Shown piece by piece: positions 31,829 through 40,530 of a stretch of DNA of 64,000 nucleotides. Source of the stretch: Acidobacteriota bacterium. Lineage in GTDB: Bacteria > Acidobacteriota > Blastocatellia > UBA7656. The notes below the pieces were generated by a model. That model was not told where the DNA came from and ran no database searches. It saw nothing but the letters and a program-made list of their open reading frames with translations. Both the position numbers and the translations under genes were made by a program. The stretch covers positions 19,471 to 83,470 of the forward strand of contig JBBPIG010000020.1 of NCBI GenBank assembly GCA_038040445.1. Reading direction: 5' to 3'. Positions within the stretch are counted from its first letter, which is position 1; each line of letters starts with the position of its first letter.

Positions 31829-32704
31829 CTATTTCCCGTTATCCATGTGCCAGCCCGGATTTACCCACTGCCCTTTGCGCAACACGAATACCTCGGTGAC
31901 GCGGCCGCTTTGCTGAGAGCGCTGGCCGCCAATCTCCAGCTCGTAAGAATAGTTGGAGTACACGACCGCGGTGTAGCCATAGACTTGAATTTCGGTCTTT
32001 GGAAACTCCAGCCTGATAAGCTTGCCGCCGCCTTTCGCGAACTGCGCCGAACCCTCGAAGATCGACTTACGATTCGACCAGGTGTTGTCTCCTGCTTCGA
32101 TGGCTACCGTCTCCTCAGGGATCAGCTTTTCGAGCGCCGCCCGATCGTTCGAGAAGTACGCCCGCCAGACGGCTTCCCGCGCCTCGAGCAATCGCTTTTT
32201 CATTTGATCGCCCAGAGACCTCGGCGTCTGGTATTGCTCCTCCGCCGATTCCGGATGAAGCTCCGTATCGCTGCCCGTCTGGATCCACTTGCCATCTTGC
32301 TTGGTGTAAAAATCCGCGATGCGAAGTGCGCGCTTCATGATTCCGTTTGGTGTGTTCGACTCGACATCAGCGGTGAAGCATACGAAGGCCGCATCACCCT
32401 TGAAGATCATGTCGAACTCGCGCATCTTGTAGCTTTTCATTCCGTATGCGCTCGCCGGGTCGACGTAGACGTTGTCCATATACCCGCCGACTCCGCGAAT
32501 CATGGTACGCGACCCTTCGAGGTAGCCAAGCCAGTTCTGATGGTGGGTGGCGCGCAGCTTGGCGGCGTCTTTATTGATAAACGCCTGGAAAATGCTGTCG
32601 ATGTGCGCGCGGATCGCCTCGCGGTCAGCCGTGCGATCATCCTGCGGCGCCGCTTGGAGCGTTGTCGCGAGGACAAGTAACATTGCAAATGTGCGAAGTG
32701 CCAT
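31829..32704 (-). CDS. Exported protein with two SnoaL/NTF2-like domains
   Basis: About 291 residues from ATG 32704. A signal peptide (LRTFAMLLVLATTLQAAPQ) is followed by two NTF2-like units: DREAIRAHIDSIFQAFINKDAAKL with HHQNWLGYLEGS, and EAREAVWRAYFSNDRAALEKLIPEE with YGYTAVVYSNYSYELE. Both end in the strand pattern typical of DUF4440/SnoaL-like proteins (IADFYTKQDGKWIQTG, TEVFVLRKGQWVNPGWH). It probably binds a small ligand in the periplasm. Tandem exported forms are frequent in Acidobacteria-like genomes (recollection). Confidence 0.82.
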   Translation of the reverse strand: MALRTFAMLLVLATTLQAAPQDDRTADREAIRAHIDSIFQAFINKDAAKLRATHHQNWLGYLEGSRTMIRGVGGYMDNVYVDPASAYGMKSYKMREFDMIFKGDAAFVCFTADVESNTPNGIMKRALRIADFYTKQDGKWIQTGSDTELHPESAEEQYQTPRSLGDQMKKRLLEAREAVWRAYFSNDRAALEKLIPEETVAIEAGDNTWSNRKSIFEGSAQFAKGGGKLIRLEFPKTEIQVYGYTAVVYSNYSYELEIGGQRSQQSGRVTEVFVLRKGQWVNPGWHMDNGK

Positions 32705-32838
32705 GGATTGTCCTTTCTTAGGCCCGCCTGCCAATTCGAGAGAGTCGCCCGCAAGAGTGAGCGGGGCGTATACTACGACGGCTTCAGCTTGGTGAGCAAG
32801 CCAAAGGCCCGCGCTTTGCGATGCCTCGTTGGAGGTTT

Positions 32839-33111
32839 CAACCCTGAAGGGGTTGCATATCTCAGCCCAGAGTTGCTGTACTCAGCTACTCTGAGTGATG
32901 AGGCCGGCCCAACGAGGCGCCGGTTGTTGGCAGCAACACTGAAGGGGTTGCTGCCTACGGCAGCCATCACCCCAGACGACGTTTGATTGTAGATCGTTCG
33001 AGTCCGACGGGCGCAACCTCGTTGGGTTTGGGAACAAATAGCGATCCGGTAACCCAAGGTAGCCGAGTACGGCAAACCTTGGGCTGCGGGACGCAATCCC
33101 GTCGGGATTGC
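32839..33111. repeat. Palindromic repeat cluster (CAACCCTGAAGGGGTTG and related)
   Basis: CAACCCTGAAGGGGTTG lies at 32839-32855 and CAACACTGAAGGGGTTG at 32934-32950. A CCCAAGGT...ACCTTGGG pair follows around 33054-33082, and GCAATCCCG-t-CGGGATTGC at 33093-33111. These fill the 440-base space between an exported SnoaL protein and the phosphodiesterase. No gene is visible in it. Confidence 0.75.
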
Positions 33112-33145
33112 CCTTGAATGTCCAAACATCAGGAGAGGCACACGA

Positions 33146-34852
33146 ATGAGCGAGGAACATAACGCAATGAGTAGAATGAGACGTTCTCTGGCGGGGCTGG
33201 CACTGGCTGTGAGTATCATAGCGCTCGGCACGACAATCTCGCATACCGGAGAGGCGGCGCGCTTAGCTCGGCAATCACGAGCCAGCGCCCGCCTTATCCT
33301 GATAGTCGTTGTGGATGGGCTGCGTCCCGATTCGATCAACCGCGAGGACACGCCCACGCTTTTCCGGCTGCGTCAGGAAGGCGTGAGCTACATCAACTCG
33401 CATTCGGTATTCCCCACCGTCACGCGAGTAAACTCCGCCGCTATCTCGACGGGCACCTACCCCGATGTCAACGGGCTGGTCAGCAACTCGATGTTTGTGC
33501 CCGGTGTGCATCCCAACCGTGCCTTCAACACTGGCGACTACCGCCAGTTGCTAAAGCTGCGAGAGGCAAGCGGCGGGCGCTTGCTCTTTGCGCGTAGCCT
33601 GGCCGAACGCCTCGTCGAGCGCGGCATCCGCTTCGCCGCTGTCAGCTCGGGGTCGACCGGCAGCGCATTGCTCTTGAATCATCGAGCACCTGAAGGCATT
33701 GGCGTGCTGGTCAACGGCAACTTCGATCCGGGCAGGCGCGTTGCTTATCCCGACGAGTCCAATGCCGCCATCCTTTCACGTTTCGGTCCGGCGCCCACCG
33801 AAGAGGGCAGCTCATTGGTCGACTGGTCGGACCGAGTGCTGCGCGAGTATGTCCTGCCGGAGTTAAAATCCGAGGTGGTGATCGACTGGCAGACCGAGCC
33901 CGATGGCGCGCAGCACAGGCACGGCACGGGGTCGCCAGAGGCCCGCAAGGCGCTGGCCAATAGCGACCGCAACCTCGGGCTGACGCTCGCGAAGCTGCAG
34001 GATCTCGGCCTGGCCGACAAGACCGATCTGATAGTGCTCTCCGATCACGGCTTCAGCTTGCACAACTTTAGGGTTGACGCAACGAGAGCGCTGATCAACG
34101 CGGGACTCAAGGCCACCGGCGAGTCGGACGACGTTGTGTTGGCCTCCAACGGGCAGTCGGTGCTGGTGCACGTCAAGGGTCGAGACTCTCGGCGGATCAG
34201 AAAGATCGTTCGCTTCTTGCAGGCACAGGACTGGGTCGACGTGATCTTCACTGCCGGGCGAAAACCCGCCACCGCGACAGGCGGACAGCTCGGGCGCGAA
34301 CGCGCGGCGACACGAGAACAGTTGGGCCGCGGGCGCAAAACAGGGGATGAGCTGGGAGGGGTTTCAGGAACGTTCTCACTAGGGCTGATTCGGCAGGCGA
34401 ACGCCGAGCGCGGTGCGGATATCCTGTTCACCTTGCCGTGGAGCTCGGAGGTCAATGCGTTTGGCATGGCGGGTAAGCACTACACGGATGGAGGCGGTAA
34501 CACCGGCCCGCTCACCGGGGCCGCCAGCGGGCATGGAGGCATGAGCCCGTGGCTCGTGCGTAACACCCTGATACTTTGGGGCCCCGACTTCAAGCACGGA
34601 GTTACCGTTCGAACCGCCGCCGGGAATGTCGATATCGCGCCTACCATCCTGGCTCTGAAAGGCGTTAGCGGCGGCGAATCGCTCGATGGCCGGGTGCTCG
34701 CGGAAGCGCTGCGAGATGGACCCGACGAAGAGCAGATTCCATCTGAAACACATGTCTTGAGGACTGAGACAGTAGGCCGATACCGCGCGGCGGTTCAGGT
34801 CACCGATGTCGGTTCGCACCGTTACATCGATAAGGGCTGGCGAATCCGATAG
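33146..34852 (+). CDS. Exported alkaline-phosphatase-superfamily phosphodiesterase/nucleotide pyrophosphatase
   Basis: 568 residues from ATG 33146 or the ATG at 33167; either leads into a signal peptide ending near GEAARLA. Metal site and nucleophile blocks are VVVDGLRPDS and FPTVTRVNSAAISTGTYP (nucleophile Thr or Ser), then LIVLSDHGFSLH and, near the end, ASGHGGMSPW. This is the type I phosphodiesterase/NPP group acting on phosphodiesters or phosphonates outside the cytosol. A Q/G/R-rich insertion near residue 375-415 is unusual. Palindromic repeats precede it. Confidence 0.9.
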   Translation: MSEEHNAMSRMRRSLAGLALAVSIIALGTTISHTGEAARLARQSRASARLILIVVVDGLRPDSINREDTPTLFRLRQEGVSYINSHSVFPTVTRVNSAAISTGTYPDVNGLVSNSMFVPGVHPNRAFNTGDYRQLLKLREASGGRLLFARSLAERLVERGIRFAAVSSGSTGSALLLNHRAPEGIGVLVNGNFDPGRRVAYPDESNAAILSRFGPAPTEEGSSLVDWSDRVLREYVLPELKSEVVIDWQTEPDGAQHRHGTGSPEARKALANSDRNLGLTLAKLQDLGLADKTDLIVLSDHGFSLHNFRVDATRALINAGLKATGESDDVVLASNGQSVLVHVKGRDSRRIRKIVRFLQAQDWVDVIFTAGRKPATATGGQLGRERAATREQLGRGRKTGDELGGVSGTFSLGLIRQANAERGADILFTLPWSSEVNAFGMAGKHYTDGGGNTGPLTGAASGHGGMSPWLVRNTLILWGPDFKHGVTVRTAAGNVDIAPTILALKGVSGGESLDGRVLAEALRDGPDEEQIPSETHVLRTETVGRYRAAVQVTDVGSHRYIDKGWRIR

Positions 34853-34914
34853 CTCCTCCCTGAATCCGTCAAAGCTCTCGGTTAGCCGGTCTGCCCGGAA
34901 AGGCGGCGATGGTG

Positions 34915-35250
34915 TTAGTCGGTTGAAAACGCTTCTGAGAAAGTCCTGAGTTGCTGTCGAGCAGCGTCCTCCTCTCGCTCGCTGGATCGGGGCGATGCTG
35001 TAACGAACGCCCACCAAGGCGACTGGTCCTCATCACTGACAAGCGTGATAAACCGGTGAACGAATTCCAATTCTTCTTCAGTACAAAGAGCCCGCAGATC
35101 GCGCCCCAATAAGAAGGCGCTGGCCAGGCTGTATTCTAACCCTGCATTGGTGATCGCTTCAGTGAATACTCGATCGCTATCGGCCTGGTACTTCGATAGC
35201 AAAGCGCGGATATGAAACAGATCCTTGCGTCGACGCTGCGGGTCATCCAT
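34915..35250 (-). CDS. C-terminal half of a split AbiEii-like nucleotidyltransferase
   Basis: 111 residues starting MDDPQRRRKDLFHIRALLSKY, a segment that in nucleotidyltransferases of this group normally follows directly on the KIIAF helix at the end of the upstream frame. The ATG (35250) overlaps the upstream stop within ATGGATGA. Either a single inserted T split one gene, or the two halves are made separately by coupled re-initiation. The rest is helical and ends DAARQQLRTFSEAF. It carries no catalytic residues itself. Confidence 0.6.
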   Translation of the reverse strand: MDDPQRRRKDLFHIRALLSKYQADSDRVFTEAITNAGLEYSLASAFLLGRDLRALCTEEELEFVHRFITLVSDEDQSPWWAFVTASPRSSEREEDAARQQLRTFSEAFSTD

Positions 35251-35707
35251 AGAACGCTATGATCTTAAGGAGCATCAAGACAACAAGAGGAATCACGCGT
35301 AGCACGAGGTCGTCCGCCACCGTAACTGGCTGCGCTTCGGAGAACGCGTGATCAAGGCCCTCGAGACTCATCGTTAGCTCGCTTTTTGGCCAGGTAAACC
35401 GCTTTGATTCGCGCAGTTTCATTCCCGCTGGAATCAAATCCAGCAATGCTCCGCGCTTGCTTCGCCAGCGTTCTTCACGCTTTGGTTCCTGAGCCCAGCC
35501 CAATGCGGACAATTCTGCCTGCAATTTCGCGAAGTCAGCCAAGTCCAGGGCAATCGCGAAATCGATGTCGCCGGTTTTGAGCTCGTCATCGGAGAAGTGG
35601 AGCTGGTAGGCAATCGCACCGACAATTACTAGGTCGGCGTTCATTCGCTTGCAGAGTTCATTAAGATCCCGCAGATCATCTATCTCAGCCTTGCTCAACT
35701 CGATCAC
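35243..35707 (-). CDS. AbiEii-like nucleotidyltransferase, N-terminal half
   Basis: 154 residues with the nucleotidyltransferase core: ADLVIVGAIAYQLHF, then GDIDFAIALD, where the D-x-D pair is visible, and SKRGALLDLIPAG plus the PVTVADDLVLRV C-terminal strand. Known AbiEii toxins are GTP-dependent nucleotidyltransferases. The frame ends with KIIAFYG just where homologues continue; the continuation is the next frame (34915-35250). It overlaps the AbiEi-like gene by 23 bases. The core looks intact. Confidence 0.75.
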   Translation of the reverse strand: MIELSKAEIDDLRDLNELCKRMNADLVIVGAIAYQLHFSDDELKTGDIDFAIALDLADFAKLQAELSALGWAQEPKREERWRSKRGALLDLIPAGMKLRESKRFTWPKSELTMSLEGLDHAFSEAQPVTVADDLVLRVIPLVVLMLLKIIAFYG

Positions 35708-36737
35708 TGCTTAGAAACTCCGCTTTTAGTTGTTCCGCCGCCTCGTGTGCTCTGGGATCGGAAGAGTACATCAGCTCGCAATAGATTAGCCACGGATGAG
35801 CAATCGTACTCCGGCGAATCTGTTTCCAGAAAGGCACAGTGCCAAACGCGCGGAGAAGAATCAAAGGGCCGTTCCTGTCGGGCAACACACGAAGCTCGCG
35901 AAGCGTCGCTTCGGCGAGAGACTCTACGAAGATAGGAATCTCTGCGCCCTTGTAGAAGCGCTGAAGTTCGAATGCCGCGGGTCCGCCCGTAAGCGACCAT
36001 CTCAACGACGCTTTTGCGAACGTGGCTCGAATCTTTCCCAGGAATTGCTCTGTGGATGACTCGGCCGCTCTGAACCGGTTGATGAAAAGCTTCGGCCGCA
36101 GCGCTTGTTCGTATGCGCGTAGTAGTTGACTCTCAAGCTCCTTGCCATCTCTAAGGTGGAAGGTGCGGGTTAGGATTCCTTCATCGACAAGCTGCTTTCT
36201 TATCGTGGCCACATTGCTCTTGCCGACGCCAGAGGCTTCAGCAAGTTGCCTGACGGTCCACGTCGGCGCCTGCTCGTACGCAGCAAGAGCAAAGAGGAGT
36301 TGCCCCTTTGCCGCGGTCATAGCTTTTGCTTCTTTAGCTCTTTGCTGTTCGCGTCTCCCGACAACGGTGCGGCCGTAGCTCTTTCCAAGCGTCAGGTGCA
36401 CATTGCCGGCTCGATCTACGAAGCTAACCCCGGCATCGATTAGTTTCTCGGCGGACGGCGCGGGCACATATCTGGCGAGAAGGAGCAACGGGCGGCGATC
36501 CTTCTCGGCATAGTGTTTTGCTTGAGTGATCAGGGCATTGATATGAGCGCGGTCGAGGTAGGAATTCCTGAGTTCAATGTAAAAGGCGAAAGTGCCTTTA
36601 GGCGTGCCAATGCGGAGCAGGCCATCGACATTCCGGCTTTCTTGCTTGAAATCCGCAGAGAGTTCGACGCGTTGAACAAAATCGAGCGCTCGGAGTCGTT
36701 CCAGGTATGGACTTAGTTGCTTGTCGGTGAGGGTCAT
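35685..36737 (-). CDS. AbiEi-like antitoxin/transcriptional regulator
   Basis: About 350 residues from ATG 36737; in-frame starts further up (for example 36761) lie within or above the promoter. The N-terminal domain (RNVDGLLRIGTPKGTFAFYIELRNSYLDRAHINAL region, a restriction-endonuclease-like fold by pattern) is followed by a winged helix (TWTVRQLAEASGVGKSNVATIRKQLVDEGILTR, seen around residue 190) and a C-terminal domain ending near HPWLIYCELMYSSDPRAHEAAEQL. This layout fits type IV AbiEi-family antitoxins, which repress their operon and counter the nucleotidyltransferase. A 19-bp palindrome in its promoter supports autoregulation. Confidence 0.75.
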   Translation of the reverse strand: MTLTDKQLSPYLERLRALDFVQRVELSADFKQESRNVDGLLRIGTPKGTFAFYIELRNSYLDRAHINALITQAKHYAEKDRRPLLLLARYVPAPSAEKLIDAGVSFVDRAGNVHLTLGKSYGRTVVGRREQQRAKEAKAMTAAKGQLLFALAAYEQAPTWTVRQLAEASGVGKSNVATIRKQLVDEGILTRTFHLRDGKELESQLLRAYEQALRPKLFINRFRAAESSTEQFLGKIRATFAKASLRWSLTGGPAAFELQRFYKGAEIPIFVESLAEATLRELRVLPDRNGPLILLRAFGTVPFWKQIRRSTIAHPWLIYCELMYSSDPRAHEAAEQLKAEFLSSDRVEQG

Positions 36738-36745
36738 TGTCCGCG

Positions 36746-36774
36746 ATTGTAGCGTGTCCATTAGTAATGGACAA
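36746..36774 (-). promoter_or_regulatory. Promoter with embedded operator for the AbiE-like operon
   Basis: On the minus strand TTGTCC (69-74 of 367xx) and TACAAT (46-51) are 17 bases apart, a near-ideal sigma-70 promoter. The perfect palindrome TGTCCATTA-g-TAATGGACA (36755-36773) covers the -35 box and most of the spacer. A protein bound there would block RNA polymerase. The -10 box ends about eight bases before the ATG at 36737, so the transcript is nearly leaderless. Confidence 0.8.
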
Positions 36775-37244
36775 GGCAACACTCCGGACACCAAAGATAC
36801 TGGAGTTACCGATCGCCTGGCGGTTACGCCGCGACGCAAAGGGATGAACGACGCGTTCGCGTGTACTCGAGCATCCGCACTGGCCGAGCCGCAGTTACAA
36901 ACGAAGATGTTTACGGTTCACATGCCGATACCGCTTTACTAACCAGTTTCTCGCGTGTAGTCTAGGACTTCGCTTCTGCTTGGCTCTGCGCTGCGTGCCT
37001 GCGCGTCTCGGGCATTGATGCGAGTATGCCATCTTTAATCGCTTTGATTGTGTGCTTAGCTGCTTCTGGTTCTCGATGGTTCCAAAGCGCGCAAGACTAG
37101 ATACTCGGAACGTGGTTTCCCAACTGCACACCATCATTGGCAATCAAGCATGCCAAGCATCTCATTTTGATGTTCGGATTGGCTGACATTGATTTCCTGT
37201 TACGATCGCACGTTGTCAACTACGCCAGCCGTACAAGATGAACG
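36775..37244. other. Divergent intergenic region of the defence island
   Basis: About 470 bases between the AbiE-like operon and the small gene before Z1. I see no gene on either strand and no repeat. A weak promoter-like pair TTGGCT-N16-TACGAT ends about 45 bases before the downstream start. The sequence is less GC-rich than flanking genes. Confidence 0.4.
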
Positions 37245-37667
37245 ATGACAATTCAAAAGCAAGAATTCTATGAAGGCGCGGCACTTCACCAACTGGCTCG
37301 TCGCGGTGGGATTGCCAGTCTTAGATACGAACCACCATTCTTCATTGTGAACGGCGATGTCATAGTTTGCCTCAAGTACAGCACCAAGAACCGCAGTCCT
37401 TGGGCCTTTACCTTTACATCCGATGAACAGGTCTTGTTGCGCAATCGCGCAAAAGGCTCGTCCTTAGTCATCGGTCTGATCTGTGGTGCCGATGGAATAG
37501 CTGCGATTCCTTACAAGTCCTATCGAGAAATCGCAGCGCCGAGGAGAACTGCACTACACGTTTCATGCTACCGACGGCACGGGCAACATTACGCAGTCTC
37601 CGGTCCTGATGGGGAACTTGCTCGAAAAGTCGCTCCATCCTTGTGGCAACGCATTCTTGAGAAGTGA
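37245..37667 (+). CDS. Small protein preceding Z1 ATPase, unknown family
   Basis: 140 residues. The pattern EGAALHQLARRGGI, PPFFIVNGDVIVCLKYSTKNRSPWAFTF (in parts), VLLRNRAKGSSLVIGLICGADGIAAIPYKSY suggests a compact alpha/beta protein; the KYSxKNRSPWxFTF block resembles short proteins seen beside restriction-type operons. I cannot name the domain. Its stop is seven bases before the Z1 start, so the two are one operon. Confidence 0.65.
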   Translation: MTIQKQEFYEGAALHQLARRGGIASLRYEPPFFIVNGDVIVCLKYSTKNRSPWAFTFTSDEQVLLRNRAKGSSLVIGLICGADGIAAIPYKSYREIAAPRRTALHVSCYRRHGQHYAVSGPDGELARKVAPSLWQRILEK

Positions 37668-37674
37668 GGAGTGT

Positions 37675-39621
37675 ATGAATCATCGCGACCAAGTAGTTAA
37701 TCTCTTGATGAAGCAGATTGGCAATCCGGAAGAGGTCGAGGAAATCCGAGTCACCGCCCAGGAAGTGGCAGAGCTATGGGTAAATCCAGTAGGTGGCGGG
37801 AGCGAGGAGACTAACGGCCTGATTTATGGCCTGATCCAGAGTGGCAAGACTGGTGTTCTGACCGTCACTGGGGCCATTGCCGCCGATGAGGGATATCGGA
37901 CCGTTCTCATTCTGACATCCGACAACGATCCTCTTTACGAACAAACCTTGGGCCGAGCCCGAGAAGCTTTTCCGGGTATGGATATTTTGGGCAAGGCAGA
38001 CATCAAAGATTGGGGGTCCTTCATTCAGCGAATCAAGGTAGGAGCCTGCGCTATCATCATGACAAAGAACGCAGGTCACTTGGGTACCCTGATTGAAAAC
38101 TTAAAGAAGGGGAATGTGGGGGAGCTATCCTGTCTCATAATCGACGACGAAGCGGACCAAGCCAGCCTAAACACGCGCACAAAGAAAGCTGATGGAACGA
38201 GGAGCGCCATCAACCAGAAGATTCTAGAGCTGAGAAGCTTCTTCGAGAAAAACACCTACCTGCAGGTTACCGCCACGCCGCAAGCACTCTTCCTCCAACC
38301 GACAGGTCATGAGTTTCGTCCCAAGTTCACTGTGCTTAGTCATCCGGGTGCCGGGTATGTTGGGGGAGAAGAATTCTTTGGCGAGAACTCCACCCTTGTA
38401 CGTGAATTTCCTCTCGATGATATCGGGGCCTTGACCTCATCGTCACAGCCCAGCCCAACAATGAATATTCCAATGTCTCTGCTCAAGGCACTTGACACAT
38501 TCATGATTGGCGCGACATACAAACGCCTTAAAGATGTCGACCAAAATTGTGCCTTCCTCTGTCATGTCAGCACAAGGAAAGATGATCACCGCTATATCGA
38601 AGCCTTGCTTCGCAAGTACAAGATTGATCTTGCTTCTGGCACCAAGGCTGGGACGCCAGCGCTACTTAGCCGCCTAAAATCTGCCTATGATGATCTGTTG
38701 ACGACCCATCCAGAGCTGAGCGACCCGGGCTTCGACGAATTGGTGAAGGCGATCATCTTCTATTCACCTGGAATCGCTGTCAAGCTCGTCAATGGTGAAA
38801 CCGATGAAGATGTCGCCGTACATTCTCCGTATAACCTTTTCGTTGGCGGCAATAAGCTTGGCAGAGGTGTAACGATCAAGAACCTACTAGTCAGCTACTA
38901 TGGGCGCAACCCCAAGAAGCCTCAAGCTGACACCGTTCTTCAACACGCGCGGATGTACGGCTATCGCAGGGCAGACATCGGCTTGTTGCGACTGTTCTTA
39001 CCAAATGAGTTGCACACGGTTTTCAAAGCCATTCATAAGATGGAACGCGGCCTGCGAGATATCATTGCTCAAGCGCCAAGTGAAGAGTTTCGTGGCGTGT
39101 ATATCGAGAGCTCATTAAACGCCACTAGACCCAACGTGCTGGTTCCCGGAGCCATCGGTGTATATACAGGAGGTGGGTCGTATAACCCCGCCCAAGTGAT
39201 ACGCGATGCTACATCCGAAGTTGCAACCGGACGCCTCAACGAGATGCTAGCGGACGTACCAAACAAGCAATACAAACGGATCCCTTTGGAAGAACTCCGG
39301 CAGATGATAGAACTCACAAAGCCAGACGAGAGCCAATCAGAGCGGGTATGGGACCCAGTTGCTGTGGCGGAAACGATTTCACAGTTCGCGACGCTGCGAG
39401 ACCAAGAGGAGGGATATGTCTATGTGGATCGAGGTCGCGAACTTAGAGAAAATCGTCGCGAGACCCGAGGAGTTCTATCAGGCGGTGAGGCGGCCAACGT
39501 ACCTGACGACCGACTCACTTTGTTTCTCCTAAGGACCAAGGCGGAGAGAGGAATGAGCGAGGCTTGGTGGCCTCAGATTCGGTTCCCTAAAGGAAGATAC
39601 GCATTTGCTTTCGCGCTTTGA
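37675..39621 (+). CDS. Z1-domain ATPase (superfamily-2-like, defence-associated)
   Basis: About 648 residues from ATG 37675 preceded by GAGGAG. A P-loop-like GLIQSGKTGVLTVTGAIA is followed by VLILTSDNDPL, the Walker B CLIIDDEADQASL, and VTATPQALFLQP, the helicase-like motif order of Z1 proteins. The later block NLFVGGNKLGRGVTIKNLLVSYYGR, with HARMYGYR, is the characteristic Z1 domain. Such proteins occur in defence islands with Dcm, Vsr and GHKL ATPases; their biochemical role is not well defined. Here it is convergent with exactly such genes at 39744-44593. Confidence 0.88.
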   Translation: MNHRDQVVNLLMKQIGNPEEVEEIRVTAQEVAELWVNPVGGGSEETNGLIYGLIQSGKTGVLTVTGAIAADEGYRTVLILTSDNDPLYEQTLGRAREAFPGMDILGKADIKDWGSFIQRIKVGACAIIMTKNAGHLGTLIENLKKGNVGELSCLIIDDEADQASLNTRTKKADGTRSAINQKILELRSFFEKNTYLQVTATPQALFLQPTGHEFRPKFTVLSHPGAGYVGGEEFFGENSTLVREFPLDDIGALTSSSQPSPTMNIPMSLLKALDTFMIGATYKRLKDVDQNCAFLCHVSTRKDDHRYIEALLRKYKIDLASGTKAGTPALLSRLKSAYDDLLTTHPELSDPGFDELVKAIIFYSPGIAVKLVNGETDEDVAVHSPYNLFVGGNKLGRGVTIKNLLVSYYGRNPKKPQADTVLQHARMYGYRRADIGLLRLFLPNELHTVFKAIHKMERGLRDIIAQAPSEEFRGVYIESSLNATRPNVLVPGAIGVYTGGGSYNPAQVIRDATSEVATGRLNEMLADVPNKQYKRIPLEELRQMIELTKPDESQSERVWDPVAVAETISQFATLRDQEEGYVYVDRGRELRENRRETRGVLSGGEAANVPDDRLTLFLLRTKAERGMSEAWWPQIRFPKGRYAFAFAL

Positions 39622-39743
39622 GGCCTTAGCCGGGCCGGGAACAACGGTAATCCGCACGTGTAATGCGACAACGTGCGCCTAATGCCTACGAGCGGCTTCC
39701 CACGGTGCTCAGCTTCAATTAGTTCGATTTTTTGAAATGGCGT

Positions 39744-40529
39744 CTACAGTTTTAGAGTCCGCCCATTTACTCTCGCAGAACCATCAAGCTCCCCTGTATT
39801 GATATCCGCTGTTCCCAAGTGCTCACCGTGGGCGGAGAATACCTCGATATGAGCTGATCCTCCCGGGTGACCTTCGTCGACATAGTAGAGTCTGCAGGTT
39901 TCCATTTCCTCAAAAACGCGCCTGAAGCCCCGGCGTTCAATCTTGCTCGTGGCCCGGAATCGATCCGGCAATTTTAGTAAAATAGTCTGAAAGTCTTTCG
40001 GAGCGACGGCGGACGCAGGATCGTAATATCCTCTCTGTTCGGTGACCCACCTTCTGACCAAAGATAGGGAGGATAGGCATCGCAACTCAATCTGTTGCCG
40101 GGTTCTGTCTTTTGACACGGAAATCTGATATCGATCTTGGAACGCGGAATCCTCTGCGCTGAGAAGAGAAGCTTCCAATCCGTTATCTAGAATTTTTCGC
40201 TCCGCAGCTTCACAAATAGAGTGATCTTGTAGTGCCAGAACCGGTTCGTGGCAGGTGTACTGGTCGATATCATTAGAGAGCCTTTCGGGTCTCCAGCATC
40301 TGTAGTATCGCTCGCCAAAAACAAGCTCTCTAATTAGCGCTCGGACGTCCTTTGGTAGACTTAGAGCGTTAAATTCTCTTGCGAAGTCAGCAGTGAGGAA
40401 GAAATGGCTGTCTTTAAAAAGAATCGTCCCCTCTCTCGCTAGTTCCTGAGCGGCAAGGAGGAAGAAGTTTAAAGACGCTTCTGAAGCCCCGTGATCCCCT
40501 AGACTATGCTCATTAAGGAAACCTATCAT
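39744..40529 (-). CDS. Unknown protein, last gene of the Dcm-Vsr-DUF262-AAA run
   Basis: 261 residues starting one base after the AAA ATPase stop, so translationally coupled. Readable segments are NFFLLAAQELAREGTILF, DVRALIRELVFGERYYRCWRP, a basic middle (SKIERRGFRRVFEEME) and a beta-rich end (GGSAHIEVFSAHGEHLGTADINTG). I recognise no catalytic motif. Coupling to an AAA ATPase of the overcoming-lysogenisation-like type suggests it is a partner or effector (inference). Codon use resembles its operon neighbours. Confidence 0.7.
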   Translation of the reverse strand: MIGFLNEHSLGDHGASEASLNFFLLAAQELAREGTILFKDSHFFLTADFAREFNALSLPKDVRALIRELVFGERYYRCWRPERLSNDIDQYTCHEPVLALQDHSICEAAERKILDNGLEASLLSAEDSAFQDRYQISVSKDRTRQQIELRCLSSLSLVRRWVTEQRGYYDPASAVAPKDFQTILLKLPDRFRATSKIERRGFRRVFEEMETCRLYYVDEGHPGGSAHIEVFSAHGEHLGTADINTGELDGSARVNGRTLKL

Positions 40530-40530
40530 G

